A stretch of 26,935 bases of DNA from the NCBI GenBank assembly GCA_000310025.1, contig FN649747.1:1231161-1258095 (forward strand), given 5' to 3'. The position numbers and the translations under genes were made by a program. This document shows, piece after piece, positions 23,101-26,935 of the stretch. The number at the start of each line of letters is the position of its first letter. Position 1 is the first letter of the stretch. Below the pieces are notes generated by a model. That model searched no databases. It had not been told where the DNA came from and saw only the letters and a program-made list of their open reading frames with translations. This DNA is from Ectocarpus siliculosus (lineage: Eukaryota > Sar > Phaeophyceae > Ectocarpales > Ectocarpaceae).

Positions 23101-23374
23101 CCTTGTCCGTTTCTCTACCATCGTCACCACGACCGCTGGCGGTGCTGAGCAGCGCCCTCCGACTAGCGCGTGGCGAAAGCGCTGGGCTGTGACGGCCCAG
23201 CCGCCTCTGAACGCACGAAGGTGCCCCTGCTGCCGTTCTTATCCCTGCTGCTGCTGTGCGCAACGATCGGATCAAGACATCGCTCTTGAGGTCTCGTCGC
23301 GGTTGACGGGGGCCCGCGGGCGAAGCATAGATGGAGGAGCATTGCCTCGCGCATCGAGACACTGGTCGGAGCAT
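9662..23374 (-). CDS. ABCB-type half-transporter, putative mitochondrial (MDL1/ABCB10-like), 16 exons
   Basis: Exons: 23374-23005, 22344-22189, 21617-21542, 20721-20617, 19531-19456, 18975-18784, 18542-18471, 17423-17304, 15770-15669, 14888-14703, 14102-14040, 13601-13443, 12920-12786, 11484-11351, 11182-11041, 9748-9662. All junctions keep frame, and the sum is exactly 725 codons (724 aa plus stop), close to human ABCB10 from memory of the family. Order: presequence-like N-terminus, one six-helix ABC membrane domain, then one nucleotide-binding domain with all motifs intact. Such half-transporters dimerise in a membrane and use ATP; the mitochondrial members sit in the inner membrane with the ATPase facing the matrix. 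The substrate cannot be read from sequence. Exons make up only about 16% of the locus. Least certain are the junction of exons 1 and 2 and the acceptor of exon 3. Confidence 0.9.
10390..10611 (+). repeat. Dispersed repeat, two partial copies head to tail
   Basis: Bases 10390-10467 match only the right end of the dispersed repeat (TTCATTGGTCAGCCGGTTA, then an AC run). Bases 10468-10611 match its right half, from the CCTCCCCCATG block to the AC tail. Both read in the same direction as the full copies. They lie in the last intron of the ABC gene, 110 bases before a full copy. Confidence 0.8.
10721..10973 (+). repeat. Dispersed ~250-bp repeat, best-preserved copy
   Basis: This copy aligns with 6597-6841 and, in its right half, with 10468-10611 and 16804-17078. 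Blocks in order are a GTGAAAG start, AACGAACTAGAG, TTTTCTTCTGTTGCTACCG, CCTCCCCCATG with a CCCC/GGGG hairpin, TTTTCATTGGTCAGCCGG and a GATGCTAATAAACACACAC tail. The size and AC tail suggest a short non-autonomous element. I found neither terminal inverted repeats nor a clear pol III box pair. It lies in ABC intron 15, antisense to the gene. Confidence 0.85.
11288..11319 (+). repeat. (CAA)n microsatellite in ABC intron 14
   Basis: About eleven perfect CAA units (TTG on the transcript strand) fill a large part of a 168-bp intron, 106 bases upstream of the next acceptor. Confidence 0.95.
11525..11717. repeat. 22-bp repeat cluster with an inverted pair
   Basis: GTTAGATGTACAGCACATCC followed by AC occurs exactly at 11525-11546 and 11551-11572. 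Divergent copies start at 11613 and 11640. A last copy at 11696-11717 is inverted, so 11641-11660 and 11696-11715 form a 19-of-20-base hairpin with a 35-base loop. All lie in ABC intron 13. Confidence 0.85.
12989..13036. repeat. 24-bp perfect tandem duplication in ABC intron 12
   Basis: CAGTAGTGGTTAGACCATTG plus ACCT occurs twice with no gap. The word GTGGTTAGACC resembles a tRNA D-arm, but no acceptor stem, anticodon arm or T-arm follows, so I do not call a tRNA. Confidence 0.85.
13603..13745. repeat. 72-bp tandem repeat adjoining an ABC splice acceptor
   Basis: Two copies start at 13603 and 13675 and share TGTCAT, CACGTCATGATTGCTTCCA and CATGTTTGC blocks. The exon 12 acceptor AG (13603-13602) sits at the edge of the first copy; the equivalent place in the second copy lacks the AG. 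Confidence 0.8.
14127..14205 (+). repeat. CAG/CAA-rich simple sequence
   Basis: A stretch of imperfect CAG, CGACAG, ACAACGA and CAA triplets, with (CAG)n near 14170-14182, lies in ABC intron 10 directly upstream of the exon 11 acceptor. On the transcript strand it reads TTG/CTG and probably serves as a weakly pyrimidine-rich tract. Confidence 0.6.
14697..14703 (-). promoter_or_regulatory. GC splice donor of ABC intron 10
   Basis: Exon 10 must end at Lys485 because exon 11 opens with [10 protein letters not shown], which follows VVFK in this family. The bases after that codon read GCAAGG, so the donor is AAG|GCAAGG. This matches the known consensus of the minor GC-AG class. The acceptor at 14104-14103 is an ordinary AG. 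Confidence 0.75.
14703..22344 (-). CDS. ABC transporter exons 2-10: transmembrane domain
   Basis: These exons code for about residues 124-485. Exon 2 holds the ARPE motif and first membrane helix (about 144-165). Exon 3 covers the second helix. Exon 4 carries the intracellular loop R-x-RLRNLAF...[10 protein letters not shown], the family hallmark, and exon 5 completes it with [11 protein letters not shown]. Exons 6-9 supply the remaining helices and the coupling loop [14 protein letters not shown]. Exon 10 (14888-14703) has the ALGASERV motif, then a polar Ser/Asp/Gln linker about 20 residues longer than in animal ABCB10, and ends GHVVFK at the entry to the ATPase domain. Eight of the nine junctions in this group use good GT-AG sites; exon 3's acceptor is weak. 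Confidence 0.85.
15401..15470 (+). repeat. (CCGTA/CCGCA)14 pentanucleotide microsatellite
   Basis: Fourteen gapless five-base units alternate between CCGTA (10) and CCGCA (4) in ABC intron 9. The T/C variants are clustered, as expected from replication slippage of mixed units. Confidence 0.95.
16060..16372 (+). repeat. Pyrimidine tract followed by purine tract
   Basis: About 16060-16213 is CT-rich on the + strand, ending in a T12 run; about 16260-16372 is GA-rich with GAAGGA units. Both lie in ABC intron 8. Open frames through them give only low-complexity Ser/Pro or Arg/Glu protein and are not genes. Confidence 0.7.
16487..16770 (+). repeat. ~105-bp tandem repeat, three copies
   Basis: Units start at 16487, 16591 and 16699 (each CCAGCAAnAG) and share GCGAAAAAGA, CACGAA and AACAGACTTCGGTAGAGGCC-like blocks. 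The third unit is shorter. The array lies in ABC intron 8. Confidence 0.85.
16804..17078 (+). repeat. Dispersed repeat, diverged copy in ABC intron 8
   Basis: The block from CCTAGCCTCCCCCGTG through CACGGGGCTCCAGATCATGG to GCACTGGACCTTGACCT matches the right half of the copy at 10721-10973. A second version of the right end (AGTAAGACTGACTG ... GTCAGCCAGCTGGC ... GTCGATGCTAAC) follows at 17013-17075. The orientation is the same as in the other copies. Confidence 0.7.
17453..17466 (-). promoter_or_regulatory. C14 tract upstream of exon 8 acceptor
   Basis: On the transcript strand this is a run of 14 C, 29 bases before the exon 8 acceptor (17425-17424). It may contribute to the polypyrimidine tract of that splice site. 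Confidence 0.4.
18069..18252 (+). repeat. 23-bp minisatellite, about eight units
   Basis: The word GCTGTACC or a close variant recurs about every 22-23 bases, with a degenerate GTGGCTGCTCA second half. Two unit lengths (46 bases) separate one pair, where the middle unit has decayed. There are no spacers of unique sequence, so it is a minisatellite and not a CRISPR array. It lies in ABC intron 7. Confidence 0.85.
19198..19445 (+). repeat. ~120-bp G-rich tandem repeat, 2+ copies
   Basis: TGCTCGGT starts units at 19198, 19322 and 19434. The first two share GAGGAAGGCGA, a poly-G run and a CTCTGGAnnGGA block; that last block is duplicated again at 19415-19425. It lies in ABC intron 5. Confidence 0.85.
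19704..19935 (+). repeat. 119-bp tandem duplication in ABC intron 4
   Basis: CTAACCCTAGCCCAA starts copies at 19704 and 19823. Both continue with CCCCGATTGCATG, TTTACTTGAAC and CCCTGCGAAGGG, and a poly-G run lies between them. The two copies differ at scattered positions, so this is not an assembly duplication. Confidence 0.9.
23005..23374 (-). CDS. ABC transporter exon 1: targeting presequence
   Basis: This exon codes for residues 1-123 plus one base. The ATG at 23374 is the first in frame. Residues 1-80 are rich in Arg, Ser and Ala with a single Asp and no Glu, and begin [11 protein letters not shown], which fits a mitochondrial presequence. Residues 83-113 are acidic and probably a disordered linker. 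There is no hydrophobic signal peptide, which argues against the secretory route or a four-membrane plastid. The exon end at GTGAGC (phase 1) is my choice because it joins in frame to the TTAG acceptor at 22345. Another acceptor, CACAG at 22358, is phase 0 and would need a different donor. Confidence 0.65.
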
Positions 23375-23914
23375 CCCAGCTTCAGAGATCAGGGCACTGG
23401 CACGGCCTGTGTCCTGTCGGCGCTACCTGCAACGTTTGCTTCCCCGGTTGTAGTCCGCCATCGCCAGCTACATGGAACTCCTGTTTTTCAAAACCCTCTG
23501 TGTGCTGTGCTGCTACGCTTGTACGCTTTGTGGCTCATCCCCGGTGACAATCGGCCTGGTCAATACAGAGGCATCACCGCAAGACCCTCGCTGCAATCAC
23601 AAGCTTGGAGCTGTCAAGAGCGTTTGGGCTGGTTTCATCAAATGAACTTGGCCATGAGAGGTACCCATATGATGTTTCCTCTCTTGCAGCAGTAGACCAA
23701 ACGGGGACACTGCTGTGGGAACACAACACTAAAAATGTCTGTTTTCCGCACCGTAGTCGTCAAGTATGCTCCGCTGTGCGCTGTGTGGAACGCGAGTGGG
23801 AAACCTCAAGCTTGGTCTACCATGCTTGTGTGATGTGGTACTCTGTGTGATACACTGCTGTGTTATGCCTTTGTGCCTCTCCTTAGCCTGGGACTTGCTG
23901 TACACTTATCGCCC
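23375..23914. promoter_or_regulatory. Putative bidirectional promoter, ABC transporter / COQ4
   Basis: About 540 bases separate the ABC start codon (- strand) from the proposed COQ4 start codon (+ strand), with no gene between. Both promoters must lie here if the COQ4 first exon is right. I see no TATA box or other defined element. If COQ4 starts elsewhere, this region could be longer. Confidence 0.4.
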
Positions 23915-25551
23915 ATGCCTCGTGTCCTTGTACAAAGGTAACCTTGTAAAAGTACAAAGCCTGCTGGACTGCTGGACTGGAAAAAATTGCTGACTTGGCT
24001 TCAGTTACACAGAACGTGTCCCCACAATCCATTTTTGGACTTGTCCCCAAAATGTGTTTTCCACTTTCTTCCACTTTCTGAAGCTAAGGCAGCCTTCGTC
24101 CGTCGGGACTGCTGTACAGCCTCTCCCAATGAGCGGACGGAGGAGGGTTATTTATGCCGCATCCTGTGTTTTGCCGTTGTAAAACTTGCGAGGGATACCT
24201 TGCTTGCAGCCTGCCACAAGAGTCAGGAAGGGGTATGACATTCGCCGGCAATACCAGCAAGATAGCTTGCTTCTCCACTGCGCTCTTTGTTCGCATTGCA
24301 TATTGACCGACATGCGCTGTGAAACAGGGATTCTGCTGGCACATACTGCTGTACATCGGGGACAGCCACCAAGTGTTTCGCGGTCAATCTGTACATATGC
24401 GAAGACTTCACGATTGTGTCTATTACCCCCCATACTGTTTTGTGCACCCCTGATCTACGCGAAAATTTGCAACCACCGAGGTTTTTGCTGTCAACCTACT
24501 GCAGCAGACGCACGATTGTGTGTGTTAACCCCCCTAGATACTGCTGCTTTTGTCCACGCTCGTTCGTGAGGAAAGGTTTCCCCTGTTTTTGTTGGTCCCT
24601 CTTCGATGACGAACACCCACTCATTCGCTGTCCTTCAAAAGGTTCCCCTCTCAGCTCCGGAGCCATCCGCCGGCTGGCAAGAGCACCAACGCCATCGCTT
24701 CAATCAGCGCCGCGATTTTCAACAGCGTGCGGCTTCACCCCGACTTCGGCAAGCCGACTCTCCGCCGCGGCCTCGCCGAGACCTTCTCCGTTCCAGCACG
24801 GTTCGCGACGCCCCGCCTCGACCACGATCGGTAGCGGCGACAGCACCACCGCGAACACCACGGCTTCGGGGCCGGCGGCCAAGAGGGTGTTGTACAGCGG
24901 GCACCAGCCCACGTCCCCCCTGCAGCGGACGGCCATGGCCGGCTGGGCGACGGTGACCGCGCTCATGGACCCAGAGCGGGCGGACATGGTGGCGACCCTG
25001 GGAGAGGTGACGGGCAGGCTGGCCCTCGAGCAGCTCTACAGGTGTGGTGAAAGAAAAAAAAGGAAACGTTGAAACAAACATTAATTTTTGTCCCCACAAG
25101 CAGTGTCTCCCGTTCGGGCTCTCCCCCATTGTGTTGTAGTTTGATTCTCTAGCGACAGCGCTCGCAAAATGACAAGACTCGAAACGTTTCGTCTCTCGGC
25201 AGAGCTCCGTCGTCGTCTTTCCTCCCCTCTTCTCCTATAGGCAGATGCCGAGAGTGAAGCAGGTTTTGCATGCGGAGTGAGAGCGGTCGCCGCTGTCGAC
25301 TGCAGTTATCAGAGCGCCCCCGTCATCCATCACACCCGAGGTTTCTTCTCACTCACAAACCGCGGCGGCCAACCTTCTGACCGTCGCAGGTCCATGCTGG
25401 CTGACCCAGAAGGGCGGGAGATCCTCCGGGCGAGACCGGTTATCAACGAAGCCACGGTTGACCTGGCCGCGCTTGCGGTGAGTGTCTGAACGACGACATG
25501 GCATGTCCTGCGGCCGAGGGCTCTTGGCTTGACAGAGGGCCGCTGAGAGAG

Positions 25552-25600
<49 letters not shown>

Positions 25601-26935
25601 GAGACAGAGAGACAGAGAGAGAGAGGGAGAAAGAGAGAGACAGAGAGACAGAGAGACAGAGAGACAGACGGACAGACAGACAGAGAGACAGACAGATAGA
25701 CAGAGAGAGAGAGAGAGAGGGAGAGAGACAGAGAGAGAGAGAGAAAGCTGGCAGGGACGGGCAACTAACTCCAAGGCCTCTGCGGGTGTCCATGAGCTTT
25801 TCTATTACAGTTCGACCATTTTTCTCTCTGGTTCACCGCGTCTACAGCAGTGTCTTCTCACTCCTCCCATCTTGCCTTACACCCGTGCGTGCGCCAACGT
25901 TTTCCCGTTGTTGTTTTGGTTCAACGTCAACAGGCCCTTCCCGATGGCACCTTGGGGAAGAGCTACTCCAACTTCATGAAGGAGAACAACTTTTCTCCCG
26001 ATGGTCGCAGCCCGGTGAAGTACGTGGACGACCCGGACCTGGCGTACGTGATGCGCAGGTAACAAAGCCCCAACAGAGACACGACACCGTTCAGGTGGAT
26101 GGTAGTTCTCGACGGCAACAAACACTGCCGGAGAGTACGGCAACACTGCTGTACGTGCGAAATTGGTGGGATGCGGCAGTTTTGTATGCTGTGCTGGCGG
26201 GAAGGCTCCCCTTGTGGAACGGGCGGCTCGTTTGGTGCGATTAGCGAATCGCCATGCAACGTGGTGGGTATATACCAACGCGAGGAAGTTTCGTAGTTCG
26301 CAAGGATGCCAGAGAGAATCAATCTTCGACGGGGGTCCAAAAGCTTGCAACGGTAGCGGCGGACGCGGTGACGGCGCGGAGATGCTCTCTGCCTTTAAGC
26401 CACGCGGAACTCGATACCGCAGGTCTTGTTTTTTTTTTGTTTTTTGTTCAGACATGGAGGGTTCGGTGTCGCCACATCGCCATGCCGTGTTCGCCTGAGA
26501 ATGCACCAACCCCGAGCGCTTTTGAGGCTTGTGTCCCAACGAGGAACAACAGAGAAGCTGAAACATGTGAACACCGGGATTGTTTTGTCGCTCCTGCCCT
26601 CTTCCCTCCCTTGCGCTACAGACCCGGGTATGTACAGAGCTCGTGCACTGACAGACGCGGCGCGGTACGTACGTTGGAATACAGGCGACGCATCTTTTCC
26701 GGAATTAACGTCTGGTGAACCAACGGTTTAACGAGTGAAACATAGCCTTAACATCAGCTACCCCTTCCCCCGCCCCGCCCCTCCCGGAACGATTGGTCAT
26801 CGGCGATCGTTCCTGTGGGAACAATGCTCCGTCCGTCCTCTCTCGAGGACGCGTGTTTTCAATGGTCTAACCGCAAAGACATGACTACCCCCCCATGAGA
26901 TTCCCACTGTCCCTATCTACTGTCTAGCGAACCGG
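23915..26935 (+). CDS. COQ4: COQ4, ubiquinone biosynthesis protein (3' end outside window)
   Basis: Visible exons are 23915-23937 (proposed), 24655-25041, 25390-25477 and 25934-26058; the gene continues beyond the window from intron 4. They give 207 residues plus part of Arg208. Residues about 8-80 are Arg/Ser/Ala-rich, presequence-like. The conserved body starts at [11 protein letters not shown] (88-98), then [46 protein letters not shown] and [17 protein letters not shown], all hallmarks of COQ4. COQ4 sits on the matrix side of the inner mitochondrial membrane and is needed for the coenzyme Q synthesis complex; recent family work links it to C1 decarboxylation/hydroxylation of the ring. The metal-binding HDxxH-type motif comes after this point and is not in the window. 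Exon 1 is uncertain: exon 2's frame has no ATG upstream of the conserved region, and the ATG at 23915 with a GTAACC donor joins it in phase 2. Confidence 0.85.
24409..24556 (+). repeat. ~102-bp degenerate direct repeat
   Basis: CACGATTGTGT starts at 24409 and again at 24511. Each is followed by TTA, a C6 run, ATACTG and TTTTGTnCAC. The copy is imperfect and lies upstream of COQ4 exon 2, in its proposed first intron. Confidence 0.6.
24655..25041 (+). CDS. COQ4: COQ4 exon 2
   Basis: The acceptor CCCCTCTCAG precedes 24655 and the donor GTGTGG follows 25041 (phase 2). The exon codes for the end of the presequence and the first conserved block of COQ4, up to LEQLYR. Joining directly to exon 3 gives [14 protein letters not shown], which has the same spacing as animal COQ4. 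Confidence 0.85.
25548..25746 (+). repeat. Compound (GA)n/(GACA)n microsatellite in COQ4 intron 3
   Basis: About 200 bases of GA and GACA units lie in the 456-bp intron between COQ4 exons 3 and 4. Composition and unit types match the microsatellite at the end of the ABC gene; in both cases the purine-rich strand is the gene's coding strand. Long frames through it encode only Arg/Glu or Ser/Leu repeats. Confidence 0.95.
26059..26935 (+). other. COQ4: COQ4 intron 4 (continues past window)
   Basis: After the GTAACA donor at 26059 I find no sequence matching the next COQ4 block (expected to begin with a Tyr-Arg-Glu-Val-His-Asp-like stretch) in any + frame. The remaining 877 bases are therefore read as intron. 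It carries a T10 run near 26429 and a C7 run near 26887. No other gene is evident. Confidence 0.6.

Noticed and set aside
24606-24956. ATG at 24606 as the COQ4 start
   Set aside because: It is in a different reading frame from the COQ4 domain, and no intron of credible size can restore the frame.
25241-25262. A 22-nt candidate COQ4 exon (QMPRVKQ) between a good acceptor and a GT
   Set aside because: Including it shifts the frame of exon 3. Skipping it gives the exact spacing seen in other COQ4 proteins. It could at most be a cryptic exon.
25330-26244. Long open frames through the GA repeat in COQ4 intron 3
   Set aside because: Low-complexity translation, and the region is an intron between two matched COQ4 exons.

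Overview
This is a eukaryotic nuclear window. Its protein-coding genes are split by long introns full of simple repeats, with GT-AG splice sites and short, GC-rich exons. Intron-rich genes, GC-rich coding sequence and private minisatellites in nearly every intron suggest a brown-alga-like stramenopile (Ectocarpus type). That is an inference from gene architecture, because no rRNA, organelle or taxonomic marker gene is present.

Layout. (1) 1-2462: no convincing gene; it holds a long hairpin, a perfect palindrome and two small direct repeats. (2) 2507-3157, + strand: a two-exon gene for a short protein with a Lys-rich N-terminal half and an acidic tail; function unknown. (3) 3158-4740: gene-free. 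(4) 7903-4741, - strand: a two-exon pentatricopeptide repeat (PPR) protein of 676 aa with an Arg-rich, presequence-like N-terminus. (5) 7904-9661: gene-free, ending in a 245-bp CT/CTGT microsatellite that touches the next gene's stop codon. (6) 23374-9662, - strand: a 16-exon ABCB-type half-transporter (724 aa, MDL1/ABCB10-like), also with a presequence-like N-terminus. All 15 junctions keep frame, and one intron appears to be GC-AG. (7) 23915 to beyond the right edge, + strand: COQ4 (ubiquinone biosynthesis). Four exons are visible; the C-terminal part lies outside the window.

How they fit together. The PPR protein, the ABC transporter and COQ4 all have N-termini that look mitochondrial. The transporter and COQ4 are divergent, about 540 bp apart, so they may share a bidirectional promoter. 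The PPR and ABC genes are in tandem on the minus strand.

The non-coding part is the most distinctive. A dispersed repeat of about 250 bp, several copies, all in one orientation, sits antisense in introns of both minus-strand genes. Almost every ABC intron carries its own tandem repeat. I saw no tRNA, rRNA, CRISPR array, complete transposon or viral gene, and no evidence of a new multi-gene system.
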